Assembly: GCF_016862075.1 (NCBI RefSeq) | Contig: NZ_BOMG01000008.1 | Span: 1-64,000, forward strand | DNA from: Actinoplanes couchii | GTDB taxonomy: Bacteria; Actinomycetota; Actinomycetes; Mycobacteriales; Micromonosporaceae | Reading direction: 5' to 3' | DNA: 64,000 bases | Part shown: one piece after another, positions 42,990-51,158 of the stretch | Layout: every line of letters starts with the position of its first letter | Position numbering within the stretch: position 1 is the first letter of the stretch | Position numbers and translations under genes: made by a program | Notes under the pieces: model-generated | The model's database searches: none | What the model was told of the DNA's origin: nothing | The model's input: the letters and a program-made list of their open reading frames with translations, nothing else

Positions 42990-43375
42990 GTCGCGATGGC
43001 TCGTGGCGGCGTGGGCTCAGGCCGTGTTGGCGGTGGTGGCTCGTGGGTTGAGGCTGTATTGGCGGTGGTGGCTCGGGGTTGAGGCCGTATTGGCGTGGTG
43101 GCTCGTGGGCTCAGGCCGCGATGGCTCGTGGTGGCGTGGGCTCAGGCCGTTCAGGCCGTGTTGGCTTATGGGGTGAGGCCGTGGTGGCTTGTGTGGCCTG
43201 GGTTCAGGCCGCGGTTGCTCGTGGTGCCATGGGCTGTGGCCGTGGTGGCCGTGGTGGCCGGGGTGGCCGGGGTGGCGTGGGCTCAGGCCGTGACGGCCGT
43301 GACGGCCGTCACGGCCGTGGGGGCCGTGACGTCCGTGGGGCCGTGGGGGCCGTGGGGTGCTGGACGCCCGGTGAG
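42990..43375. repeat. Degenerate GT/GC-rich tandem array, about 31-bp period
   Basis: The marker (C/G)AGGC(C/T)G recurs at about 43018, 43051, 43081, 43112, 43143, 43175 and 43205, usually 30-33 bases apart, embedded in GTGGTGGCTCGTGGGCT units. It ends in short GACGGCCGTG runs near 43290-43330. The open frames across it are low-complexity Trp/Arg/Gly text without a start signal. Confidence 0.7.
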
Positions 43376-43453
43376 TGGGGCTGGCGTGCTGGAAAGCGAC
43401 CCCTCCCGGCGGCGTGAACTCTCAGTTGCCTTGCTGTTTCTGAATGATTGCGC

Positions 43454-43467
43454 TGGGAGCGCTCCCA
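43454..43467. promoter_or_regulatory. CebR operator
   Basis: TGGGAGCGCTCCCA is the perfect 14-bp palindrome known as the CebR binding site of actinomycete cellulase genes. It lies 126 bases upstream of the cellulase ATG. Cello-oligosaccharides would relieve repression. No cebR gene is in the window. Confidence 0.92.
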
Positions 43468-43592
43468 TGCGAAGCTGTCCACATCGGCCAACGATCCCCA
43501 CCGATGTGTTGGTCGGTCGAGCCCGGCGTGCTCCCACGTCGAACCCGTTCCCCGGCGTGCTCCCACGCCGTCCCCGTCTCGAGGAGTTCTCT

Positions 43593-45347
43593 ATGAGACC
43601 CATCCCCACCCGCGCCAGGGCGTTCACCGCCGCTGCCGCCGTCGGTGTCGTCGCCGCCTCGGGGGCCGTCGCCGTCGCCACCAGTGCCAGCGCCGCGGCC
43701 GGTTGTCGCGTCGACTACTCGGTCAACCAGTGGAGCAGCGGTTTCACCGGCAACGTGACGGTCACCAACCTCGGTGACGCGATCACCAACGGCTGGACGC
43801 TCACCTGGGCCTGGCCCAGCGGTCAGACGGTCACCCAGGGCTGGAGCGCCACGATCACCCAGTCGGGGGCGAACGTCACCGCGGTCGGCCCGTCCTGGTC
43901 GGCCTCTCTGCCCACCAGCGGCACCGCCACCTTCGGCTTCAACGCCAACTACCCGGGGACGAACACGGCTCCGACGTCGTTCTCGCTGAACGGCACGGTC
44001 TGCAACGGCTCGACCGGCGGCTCGCCGTCGCCGAGCACGAGCACGTCGCCGAGCACCTCACCGTCGCCGGGCACGAGCAACCCGCCGCCCGGCAACAAGG
44101 TCGACAACCCGTACGCCGGAGCCCGGGGTTATGTGAACCCGGAGTGGAAGGCCAAGGCGGAGTCGGTCTCCGGTGGCAGCCGGGTCTCGAACAACCCGAC
44201 CGCGGTCTGGATCGACCGGATCGCCGCGATCGAGGGCACCGACGGCAGCAGCTCGAACGGTTCGATGGGTGTGCGGGACCACCTGGACCGGGCGCTGACG
44301 CAGGGCGCCGGCTACATCCAGTTCGTCATCTACAACCTGCCCGGCCGGGACTGCGCGGCGCTGGCCTCCAACGGTGAGCTCGGCCCGTCCGAACTGCCGC
44401 GGTACAAGACCGCGTACATCGACCCGATCGCCGCGATCCAGGCCGACCCGAAGTACGCGGCGCTGCGGATCATCAACATCGTCGAGATCGACTCGCTGCC
44501 GAACCTGGTCACCAACGTGGGCAGCGCTCCCGGCGCCACGGCGGCCTGCGACACGATGAAGGCGAACGGCGGCTACGTCCAGGGCATCGGTTACGCCCTG
44601 AACAAGCTGGGCGCGCTCGCCAACACCTACAACTACGTGGACGCCGCCCACCACGGCTGGATCGGCTGGGACTCGAACTTCGCCCCGACCGCCGACATCA
44701 TGCTGCAGGCCGCCCAGGCGTCCGGCAACGTGAAGAACGTGCACGGCTTCATCACCAACACGGCCAACTACTCGGCGCTGCGCGAGACCTTCTTCACCGT
44801 CGGTACGAACGTCGGTGGCACCTCGGTGCGGCAGTCCAAGTGGGTCGACTGGAACCAGTACGTGGACGAGCTGAGCTTCGCCCAGGCGTTCCGGACGAAG
44901 CTGGTCTCGATCGGTTTCGACTCGGGCATCGGCATGCTGATCGACACCTCCCGCAACGGCTGGGGCGGTTCGGCCCGGCCGACCGCGGCGAGCACCAGCA
45001 CGAACGTGGACACCTTCGTCAACGAGTCCCGCATCGACCGCCGGATCCACGCCGGCAACTGGTGCAACCAGTCCGGCGCCGGCCTGGGCGAGCGCCCGAC
45101 CGCGGCCCCGGCCGCCGGTATCGACGCCTACGTCTGGGTGAAGCCGCCGGGTGAGTCGGACGGCTCCAGCACCCTCATCCCGAACGACGAGGGCAAGGGC
45201 TTCGACCGGATGTGCGACCCGACTTACACCGGTAACGCCCGTAACGGCAACAGCATGTCGGGCGCGCTGGCCGGCGCCCCGATCTCCGGCGCCTGGTTCG
45301 CCGCCCAGTTCTCGCAGCTGATGGCGAACGCCTACCCGGCCCTGTAA
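43593..45347 (+). CDS. Secreted cellulase: CBM2 plus glycoside hydrolase family 6
   Basis: A 584-residue extracellular enzyme with GAGGAG Shine-Dalgarno at 43581. The signal peptide ends near residue 36 (SASAAA). The CBM2 module (about 37-137: CRVDYSVNQWSSGFTGNVTV, WTLTWAWPSGQTVTQGW) binds crystalline cellulose. A Ser/Pro/Thr linker (about 138-168) joins the GH6 domain (about 169-584) with YNLPGRDCAALASNGE, IVEIDSLPNLVTN, DAAHHGWIGW and LIDTSRNGWGG. The long loops and length suit a cellobiohydrolase more than an endoglucanase. The upstream CebR palindrome predicts induction by cellobiose-type sugars. Confidence 0.95.
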   Translation: MRPIPTRARAFTAAAAVGVVAASGAVAVATSASAAAGCRVDYSVNQWSSGFTGNVTVTNLGDAITNGWTLTWAWPSGQTVTQGWSATITQSGANVTAVGPSWSASLPTSGTATFGFNANYPGTNTAPTSFSLNGTVCNGSTGGSPSPSTSTSPSTSPSPGTSNPPPGNKVDNPYAGARGYVNPEWKAKAESVSGGSRVSNNPTAVWIDRIAAIEGTDGSSSNGSMGVRDHLDRALTQGAGYIQFVIYNLPGRDCAALASNGELGPSELPRYKTAYIDPIAAIQADPKYAALRIINIVEIDSLPNLVTNVGSAPGATAACDTMKANGGYVQGIGYALNKLGALANTYNYVDAAHHGWIGWDSNFAPTADIMLQAAQASGNVKNVHGFITNTANYSALRETFFTVGTNVGGTSVRQSKWVDWNQYVDELSFAQAFRTKLVSIGFDSGIGMLIDTSRNGWGGSARPTAASTSTNVDTFVNESRIDRRIHAGNWCNQSGAGLGERPTAAPAAGIDAYVWVKPPGESDGSSTLIPNDEGKGFDRMCDPTYTGNARNGNSMSGALAGAPISGAWFAAQFSQLMANAYPAL

Positions 45348-45365
45348 GGCATCAACAAGCGACAA

Positions 45366-45400
45366 ACCGGCCGGTGCCCTCACCAGGGGTGCCGGCCGGT
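45366..45400 (+). terminator. Hairpin terminator of the cellulase gene
   Basis: A 14-bp stem with two G-U pairs (45366-45379 with 45387-45400) lies 19 bases after the stop codon. Confidence 0.75.
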
Positions 45401-45420
45401 CCGTCATGTCCGAACGGCTA

Positions 45421-45442
45421 TTGCAATGCGACTGCATTGCAA
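45421..45442. promoter_or_regulatory. Perfect 9-bp inverted repeat upstream of the membrane PH-like gene
   Basis: TTGCAATGC-GACT-GCATTGCAA lies 16 bases before the ATG at 45458. The core ATGC-GACT-GCAT recurs in nearly the same form at 47566. It is a strong candidate operator for a dimeric repressor. No adjacent regulator gene is seen. Confidence 0.8.
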
Positions 45443-45457
45443 CCTACCGTACTAGGC

Positions 45458-46066
45458 ATGTGGAGACTGCTGAAGTTCGTGGCCGTCTACGAGCTGCGGC
45501 TCTGGGCGGCGCTGTTCCGCTGGATCGCCCGCCGTCCGGTGCCGGTCGCGGCGGGCACGACTCGTCACCCGTACATCGGCGCGGTGAAGATGATTTTGAT
45601 CTGTCTGATCGTCGTCTCCGCGATCGAGATCCCGATCCTGGAGCTGATGATCCCCTGGCGGCCGGTGGCGAACGCGGCGCTGTTCCTCGGCGTCTACGGC
45701 CTGATCTGGATGATCGGACTGGCCGCCACCATGGTCGTGCACCCGCACCTGGTCGGCCCGGCCGGGCTGCGCGTCCGCAACGGCATCAGCCTGGACCTGC
45801 CGCTGGACTGGGCGTCGATCGACACGATCGAGGTGCGGCGCCGCTCGATGCCGCCGGGCGGTCAGACCCAGCTCGAGGACGGCGTGCTGTCTCTCGGCAT
45901 GGCAAGTCAGACCTCGATCGACGTACGCCTGACCGCCCCGCTGGTCCTGCCGGTCCGCAAGACGAAGGGCGAGCCGGTGAGCACCGTGCGATTCCACGCC
46001 GACGACCCGGAGGCCCTGGTCGCGGCGGCCCGGGAATATCAGGAGTCGGCGGTGAAGAACCGGTAG
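45458..46066 (+). CDS. Membrane protein with PH-like cytoplasmic domain
   Basis: A 202-residue protein with two hydrophobic segments (about residues 44-66 and 72-97). A beta-rich C-terminal domain follows (about 100-200; GPAGLRVRNGISLDLPLDWA, DGVLSLGMASQTSIDVRL, VSTVRFHADDPEALVAAARE). It looks like the bacterial PH-domain group, and probably faces the cytoplasm. ATG 45458 has no Shine-Dalgarno and follows a perfect inverted repeat by 15 bases, so the operator likely blocks its promoter. The 3' end overlaps the convergent DUF3455 gene by 28 bases. Function unknown. Confidence 0.7.
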   Translation: MWRLLKFVAVYELRLWAALFRWIARRPVPVAAGTTRHPYIGAVKMILICLIVVSAIEIPILELMIPWRPVANAALFLGVYGLIWMIGLAATMVVHPHLVGPAGLRVRNGISLDLPLDWASIDTIEVRRRSMPPGGQTQLEDGVLSLGMASQTSIDVRLTAPLVLPVRKTKGEPVSTVRFHADDPEALVAAAREYQESAVKNR

Positions 46067-46644
46067 ACCGCCCGGTACGGCACCGCGACGGTCCCGTCCC
46101 CGGCGCACGGCCCGGACGCCAGCCCGCCGGCCGTGTCCAGCCGCTGGACGTAGGTGACCCGGCCGAACAGTCCGCCGCCGCGCGTGGACTTCGCGGTGAT
46201 CCGCAGCTGCGGGATGCTGTCCCGGTGCCCGGACGGGGCCCGGACCACCGACGCCGGGTCGCCCTCCAGCAGGGATCCGTCCTGGTCCGACTGCCAGCTC
46301 GGCCCCCGGAAGTGCAGGACCGAGACCTTCTTCACCGGGCGCATGGTGACCCCGGTGAGTGAGGCGGCCGGTTCGAGCGGGGCCCACGCGCCGGACCGGC
46401 ATGCGTAGACCTGGACACCCCGGGCCTTGAGGACCGCGTGCACCCGGTGGCCGGGTGGGGGCTCCAGTTCGGGTGGCACCCGGGGATCCGCGCCGTAGTT
46501 GTCGGCCTGGGTGGTCGCCGGCCGTTCCGGCGCCGGGACACGGTCGGTCCCGGCGAACGAGACACCCGCCGGTACGCCGACGGACACCAGCGCGAGCCCG
46601 CCGACCGCTACGGCGACCTTGATGTCTTTCCTGGCAAGGGCCAC
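46039..46644 (-). CDS. Secreted DUF3455-like protein
   Basis: A 201-residue exported protein. GTG 46644 has GGGGAGGA 4 bases upstream. The signal peptide (about 1-31) ends VSFAG. The mature part has the DUF3455 wording: VYACRSGAWAPLEP, LHFRGPSWQSDQDGSLLEG, PQLRITAKSTRGGGLFGRVT and YVQRLDTAGG. The family is extracellular and of unknown activity, known from bacteria and fungi. The two cysteines (CRSG and GPCAG) could form a disulfide. Its stop overlaps the end of the convergent membrane gene. Confidence 0.85.
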   Translation of the reverse strand: MALARKDIKVAVAVGGLALVSVGVPAGVSFAGTDRVPAPERPATTQADNYGADPRVPPELEPPPGHRVHAVLKARGVQVYACRSGAWAPLEPAASLTGVTMRPVKKVSVLHFRGPSWQSDQDGSLLEGDPASVVRAPSGHRDSIPQLRITAKSTRGGGLFGRVTYVQRLDTAGGLASGPCAGDGTVAVPYRAVYRFFTADS

Positions 46645-46732
46645 GGAGTCCTCCCCTATGGACGGTGCCGCTGCGCTCTCACGCTAACGGCCACCGGCCC
46701 CGGACAGGCCCGTTGTCAGGTGAAATCACCCG

Positions 46733-47548
46733 CTAGCGGTAGTTACCCGACGAGGAGTAGAAACCGGTCGGCGCGGCCCGGTCGGCCATCTGCGTCCGGC
46801 GGGCCCGCGAGCGCAACCGGATCAGCAGCATCACGCCGAGGAAGACGCAGATCCCGCCGACGATCAGGCCCGGCCCGAGCAGCGACGACTGGTTGGCGAT
46901 GAGCGCGGCGTCGGCGTTGTTGCCGCCGGTGTCCGCGGTCCGCTCCTGTTCGATCGGCGCGGCGGGCTGGTCGCTCTCCTCCTCCACCGGTGCCTCCTCG
47001 GACTCGGAGGGCTCCGGCGACGGGGAGGGGGAGCGCTCCTCCTCCTCTTCCTCTTCCTCGCCCTCGACCGAGGCGTTCGCGCCGGCCGAGGAGAGGAGGG
47101 TGTTCTGCTCGTCGAAGGCGCGCACCTCGAACTGCACGTCACCGCCGGCCGGGCCCTCGAACCCGACCTGCCAGCGGCCGGTCACCGTCCGCCCCCGGCA
47201 GGAGGTGCCCGGGTCCAGGTCGTTGTCGACGAAGGTCGTCGTGGTGCCCTCGGTCCGGTCGGTGGTCGCGAACGGCCCGTCCTCCTCGACCCGGGTGACC
47301 CGGTACTGCCCGGCGTCGATCCGGGAGCGCATCAGCAGCACGAAACGCACCTTGCGGCAACGCCGGTTGTCCGAGGTGACCACCGCCGTCAGCGTCTCCG
47401 CCGACCGGCCGGCCGTGAAGTCGCCCGGCGCGCTCACCCGCACGCTGAATCCACGTTCGTCAGCCGAGGCCGGCGTCGCGAACGGCACCGCACTCACCAC
47501 GGCGCCGGCGACTACCGCGCCCGTGAGCGCGGCGATCCGGTATCGCAT
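46733..47548 (-). CDS. Type I membrane surface protein with acidic stalk
   Basis: A 271-residue protein. ATG 47548 follows AAGGGGGA. The signal peptide (1-29) ends PASA. The outer domain (about 30-155) is beta-rich with two cysteines (RRCRKVRF and TSCRGRTV). A stalk (about 156-205) holds a run of eight glutamates and Ser/Pro/Glu repeats. The C-terminal helix (about 222-247) is followed by a basic tail with RSRARRTQ, so the topology is outer domain plus single anchor. No sortase LPxTG motif is present. Its leader carries the ATGC-N4-GCAT palindrome at 47566. Confidence 0.75.
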   Translation of the reverse strand: MRYRIAALTGAVVAGAVVSAVPFATPASADERGFSVRVSAPGDFTAGRSAETLTAVVTSDNRRCRKVRFVLLMRSRIDAGQYRVTRVEEDGPFATTDRTEGTTTTFVDNDLDPGTSCRGRTVTGRWQVGFEGPAGGDVQFEVRAFDEQNTLLSSAGANASVEGEEEEEEEERSPSPSPEPSESEEAPVEEESDQPAAPIEQERTADTGGNNADAALIANQSSLLGPGLIVGGICVFLGVMLLIRLRSRARRTQMADRAAPTGFYSSSGNYR

Positions 47549-47565
47549 GACGATCCCCCTTCTAC

Positions 47566-47577
47566 ATGCGTCTGCAT
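47566..47577. promoter_or_regulatory. Second ATGC-N4-GCAT palindrome
   Basis: ATGC-GTCT-GCAT lies 18 bases upstream of the surface protein's start codon. The core and the flanking GCATT match the larger palindrome at 45421-45442, with one spacer base changed (GACT to GTCT). Confidence 0.6.
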
Positions 47578-47940
47578 TACTTAGTTCGCCTACGGAGCGC
47601 GAATGGTTCACTCAGTGGCCTGGGTCACACCCGGAAAGGCGACCTGAGTCACTCCTGGCAATCTCGTTAATTTTTCCTTAACTGAACAACCGTTCGGGCA
47701 TTACCGCAGCTCAGCCGCCCTGCGCGGAGGGTGATCAAGCAATTACGCAAAAAGTTCGGACGGTGTTCATCCGATCCCGGGTCCGGCACGTAATCCGGGG
47801 AGGACACGGACCGCGGCACGCAGGGGAAGTACCGCCGGGGGCCCGGGTCCAGCGCAGAGCTTGAGCGCGGGGCGTTCCCCACGGACGCCGGCGTCCCACC
47901 GCCCACGGGACGTGACCGCACCAAGGAAAACGAGGAGTCC
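47578..47940. other. Divergent intergenic region upstream of the cytochrome gene
   Basis: These 363 bases separate the leftward surface protein and the rightward cytochrome operon. They hold an AT-rich patch with an interrupted palindrome GTTAA-N7-TTAAC (47666-47682) and a 3-copy TCACAC/TCACTC-like element near 47610-47655. GAGGAG, the cytochrome gene's Shine-Dalgarno, is at 47930. No gene is seen. Confidence 0.55.
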
Positions 47941-49677
47941 ATGGCCCGCTCGAAGAACAACAAGGCAGCCCCCACCCGGGCGGCGGTAGACGTCGGATCA
48001 ACCGGTGTCCGTACGGTCCCCAAAGGTGCGGTAGCCGTACTCATCATCTGCATCGTGGCCGCCGTCTGGGCCGTGGCGATGATGACCGGCCCGGGTCGCG
48101 TCGGCTATTACATCCTTTTCGAGTACCTGAAGTACTACATGGGCGTCGTCGCCCTGGTGTCGCTGTCCATCACGATCATGATCGGGCTGGTCGCCACCGA
48201 CCGACTGGTACTCGGCATCCGTCAGCGCGTACTGCTCCAGTCCGCGCACCGCACCACCGGTGTCATCGCGGTCGGCGGTCTGTTCGTCCACGTCTGGACG
48301 AAGGTCACCGACGGCCTGGTCGGTATCATCGACGTCTTCATCCCGTTCCTGGTGAACGGCTGGATCGGCATGGGCACCATCTCCGGATGGGTGATGGTCC
48401 TGGTGATGTGGTCCGGCCTGGCCCGCGCCAAGTTCATCGGCCGCGGCAAGCCGTGGATGTGGCGTGGTCTGCACGCCGTCTCCTACCTGATCTGGCCGAT
48501 CGCCCTGCTGCACGGTCTCGGTGCCGGCCGCCCCGCCGCCACCTGGGTCATCGTCAGCTACATCCTCTGCGTGGTCGGCGTCATCATCGGCCTCGCCGTC
48601 CGGCTCTCGGTCAGCCTCAACCGGCGCAAGGACTTCGCCTCACCGGCAGGTGTCGGCGCGGTCCGGTCGAACGAGACCGGCACCCTGGTCCCCACCGCCA
48701 CGGCGCCGATCCGCCGCCCGGGTGGCGCCGCCGGCCGCCGGGCCGAGCCCGCTCCCGACCTGCTGGCCCCGGCCGGTGGCGGCGGCGGGCAGGTCACCCA
48801 GTCCTGGAGCATGGACGCTCCGCCGGCACCCCCGGTCCCGCCGCCCGCCCCACCCGCCCCGGAACCGCTTCCCGAGCCGGTCGCCGTGGTCGAGGAGGAG
48901 CCCCGTGGCCGTCGCCAGCCCGAGCTGGAGGCGCCCGCCCCGCGTCAGCGCCGGGCCGCCGAGGACGACGAGCGGTACGAGACCCAGACCCGGATGTCGC
49001 GCCGGGACGTCGAGGACGACCGCTACCGGTACGACGACGAGCCCGCCCCGCGGTCCCGTGGCGGTCGTTCCCCGGAGCGGTACGACGAGCCCGCCCCGCG
49101 TGGCCGCCGCTACGAGGACGACGAGCCGCCCACCCGGTCGCGCCGTCGTGACGACCTGGAGTCCACCAGCACCCGGATGCGCCGCGACGACCTCGAGTCG
49201 ACGAGCACCCGGATGCGCCGGGACGACCTCGAGTCCCCGAGCGGCCGGATGCGCCGTTACGAGGAGGAGGAGCCGACCGGCGCCCGGATGCGCCGCGACG
49301 ACCTGGAGTCCCCGAGTGGCCGGATGCGCCGGTACGAGGAGGACGACGCCCCGCGGTCGCGCCGCCGGGAGCCGGAGCCGGAGTACGAGGCCCGTCCGAG
49401 CCGCCGCCGTGCCGAGGACTACGACGACGCCCCCCGGGGCGCCCGGTCCGCGCGGTACGAGGAGCCCCGGTACGAGGAGCCGCCGCCGCGGCGGCCCAGC
49501 CGTAGCGAGTTCGTCGACTTCGCCGACGCCCCGGCCGACGACAGCCCGACCCTGGTCGACACCGGTTCACGGCGGTCCCGCCGCGGCGAGCCGGAGGAGG
49601 GCGGCCGTGGCGGTCGCCGTGGCCGGGACGACGCCGACGACGGGTACTTCTCCCAGCTGCGTGGTGACCGGAATTGA
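47941..49677 (+). CDS. Ferric-reductase-like membrane cytochrome with long charged tail
   Basis: A 578-residue protein. Six hydrophobic segments lie between residues 28 and 224. Four histidines are placed for two b hemes: His103 and His117, and His178 and His191 (H-X13-H and H-X12-H), the pattern of ferric-reductase-type transmembrane cytochromes. The second half (about 230-578) is disordered: a Pro/Ala stretch, then Arg/Asp/Glu-rich sequence with five 12-13-residue RMRRDDLES-type repeats. No FAD or NAD domain is on this chain, but the next, overlapping gene has an FMN/NADH-type module, so the two could form one electron-transfer pair. Function inferred. Confidence 0.75.
   Translation: MARSKNNKAAPTRAAVDVGSTGVRTVPKGAVAVLIICIVAAVWAVAMMTGPGRVGYYILFEYLKYYMGVVALVSLSITIMIGLVATDRLVLGIRQRVLLQSAHRTTGVIAVGGLFVHVWTKVTDGLVGIIDVFIPFLVNGWIGMGTISGWVMVLVMWSGLARAKFIGRGKPWMWRGLHAVSYLIWPIALLHGLGAGRPAATWVIVSYILCVVGVIIGLAVRLSVSLNRRKDFASPAGVGAVRSNETGTLVPTATAPIRRPGGAAGRRAEPAPDLLAPAGGGGGQVTQSWSMDAPPAPPVPPPAPPAPEPLPEPVAVVEEEPRGRRQPELEAPAPRQRRAAEDDERYETQTRMSRRDVEDDRYRYDDEPAPRSRGGRSPERYDEPAPRGRRYEDDEPPTRSRRRDDLESTSTRMRRDDLESTSTRMRRDDLESPSGRMRRYEEEEPTGARMRRDDLESPSGRMRRYEEDDAPRSRRREPEPEYEARPSRRRAEDYDDAPRGARSARYEEPRYEEPPPRRPSRSEFVDFADAPADDSPTLVDTGSRRSRRGEPEEGGRGGRRGRDDADDGYFSQLRGDRN
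49150..49356 (+). repeat. In-frame 36-39-bp tandem array in the cytochrome tail
   Basis: CGGATGCGCC recurs at 49174, 49210, 49246, 49285 and 49321 (36, 36, 39, 36 bases). The units encode RMRRDDLES(T/P)S and RMRRYEEE segments. Confidence 0.9.
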
Positions 49678-51149
49678 GCGCGGAACAGGTTCCCCCGGTC
49701 ACCGCGGTCGGGACACCACGCATCACCGCCGGATTCGACGAGTACGGCCGTCTCGACCTGATCGCGCACCAGGAGGTGCACGGCGGGTTCGCGGCCCTCT
49801 CCTCGGGTGAGCTGATCGGTCTCGCCGACCGGATCGAGCTGCGCGGCCGTGGCGGCGCCGGCTTCCCGTTCGCCCGCAAGGTGCGCGCGGTGGTCGACTC
49901 CTGCCGCCGGCAGGAGCTCCCGCCGGTGATCGTCGTCAACGCCACCGAGGGCGAGCCGCCGTCGTGGAAGGACAAGGCCGTCCTCACCCGCGGCCCGCAC
50001 CTGATCCTGGACGGCGCGGCCCTGGCCGCCGCCGCCCTGGACGCCGAGGAGATCGTCATCGGTGTCGCCGACGACGGTGTCGGCCAGGAGTCCCTGGCGG
50101 CGGCGCTGGCCGAGCGCAAGATGCCCGCGCCGACCCGGATCGTCGTGGTGCCCCACCGGTTCATCTCCGGTGAGGGTGGCGCGCTGGTCCGCGGTATCAA
50201 CGGCGAGGCGCACATCCCGCCCGGCCGCAAGGTCCGGTCCAGCGAGAACGGCGTGATGGGCCTGCCCACCCTGCTGTCGAACGCGGAGACGTACTCGCAG
50301 CTGGCGATCGCGGCCCGGCTCGGGCCGTGGGAGTACAACGCGGTCGGCATGCCCGAGGAGCCCGGCACGGTGATGCTCACCGTCGGTGGCTCCGCGACCG
50401 CGCCGGCCGTGGTCGAGGCGCCCAGCGGCACCCCGCTCATGGAGGTGCTGGAGATGTGCGGCGCCGACGTCGGCCCGGGACTGCTGGTCGGTGGCTACCA
50501 CGGCAAGTGGGTCACCGCCGAGCAGGCGAAGACCATCAAGATCTCCCGTAAGGGGTTCGCGAAGGTCGGCGGCACCCTGGGCGCCGGCATGCTCATCCCG
50601 ATCGGCTCGAAGACGTGCCCGATCGGTGAGGTCGCCCAGGTCGTGCAGTACCTGGCCGGCGAGTCGGCCGGTCAGTGCGGCCCGTGCCGCATCGGCCTGC
50701 CCGACCTGGCCCGCGCGGTGACCCTGGTGGCGCTCGGCGGCAACGCGGTCAAGGAGGTGCGGCAGGCGGCCGGTCTGGTCAAGGGCCGTGGCGCGTGCTC
50801 GCACCCGGACGGCACCGGCCGGTTCGCGCTGTCCGCGCTGGAGGTGTTCAAGGCCGACGTCGAGGCGCACGCCAACGGCGAAGGCTGCGGCAAGTCGGTC
50901 CGCGGCATCCTGCCGCTGCCGTACACGGCCGAGAAGGGCGCCCGCAAGCTGGCCCTGGACTGGTCGCGCTGCGACGGGCACGGGCTCTGCTCGGCGGTGG
51001 CCCCGGAGATCATCCGGCTGGACCACAACGGGTTCCCCGCGTTCCCGCAGACCCCGCTGCCGCCGTGGCTCGAGGACGGCGCGCGCAAGGCGGTCAACGT
51101 CTGCCCGGCCCTGGCCCTGCGCCTGACCGAGCCGACCCCGGCGAAATGA
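49674..51149 (+). CDS. NuoF-like FMN/NADH oxidoreductase with C-terminal ferredoxin
   Basis: A 491-residue protein that starts at TTG 49674, overlapping the cytochrome stop (TTGA). It has the FMN/NADH-binding segment of complex I subunit F (ELRGRGGAGFPFARK, NATEGEPPSWKDK), an SLBB-like part and the 4Fe-4S region. That region reads ESAGQCGPCRIG: the first cysteine of the usual SCGxCxPC is Ala332, while Cys335, Cys338 and a later Cys375 remain. The C-terminal 70 residues form a single-cluster ferredoxin (CDGHGLCSAVAPEIIRLDHN, then VNVCPALAL), 3Fe-4S-like with three cysteines. It may pass electrons from NADH to the cytochrome. Confidence 0.85.
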   Translation: MSAEQVPPVTAVGTPRITAGFDEYGRLDLIAHQEVHGGFAALSSGELIGLADRIELRGRGGAGFPFARKVRAVVDSCRRQELPPVIVVNATEGEPPSWKDKAVLTRGPHLILDGAALAAAALDAEEIVIGVADDGVGQESLAAALAERKMPAPTRIVVVPHRFISGEGGALVRGINGEAHIPPGRKVRSSENGVMGLPTLLSNAETYSQLAIAARLGPWEYNAVGMPEEPGTVMLTVGGSATAPAVVEAPSGTPLMEVLEMCGADVGPGLLVGGYHGKWVTAEQAKTIKISRKGFAKVGGTLGAGMLIPIGSKTCPIGEVAQVVQYLAGESAGQCGPCRIGLPDLARAVTLVALGGNAVKEVRQAAGLVKGRGACSHPDGTGRFALSALEVFKADVEAHANGEGCGKSVRGILPLPYTAEKGARKLALDWSRCDGHGLCSAVAPEIIRLDHNGFPAFPQTPLPPWLEDGARKAVNVCPALALRLTEPTPAK

Positions 51150-51158
51150 CGGAGTGAC

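Noticed and set aside
43095-43592. 166-codon in-frame extension upstream of the cellulase
   Set aside because: It crosses the 31-bp array and the CebR operator, has no Shine-Dalgarno, and would hide the signal peptide.
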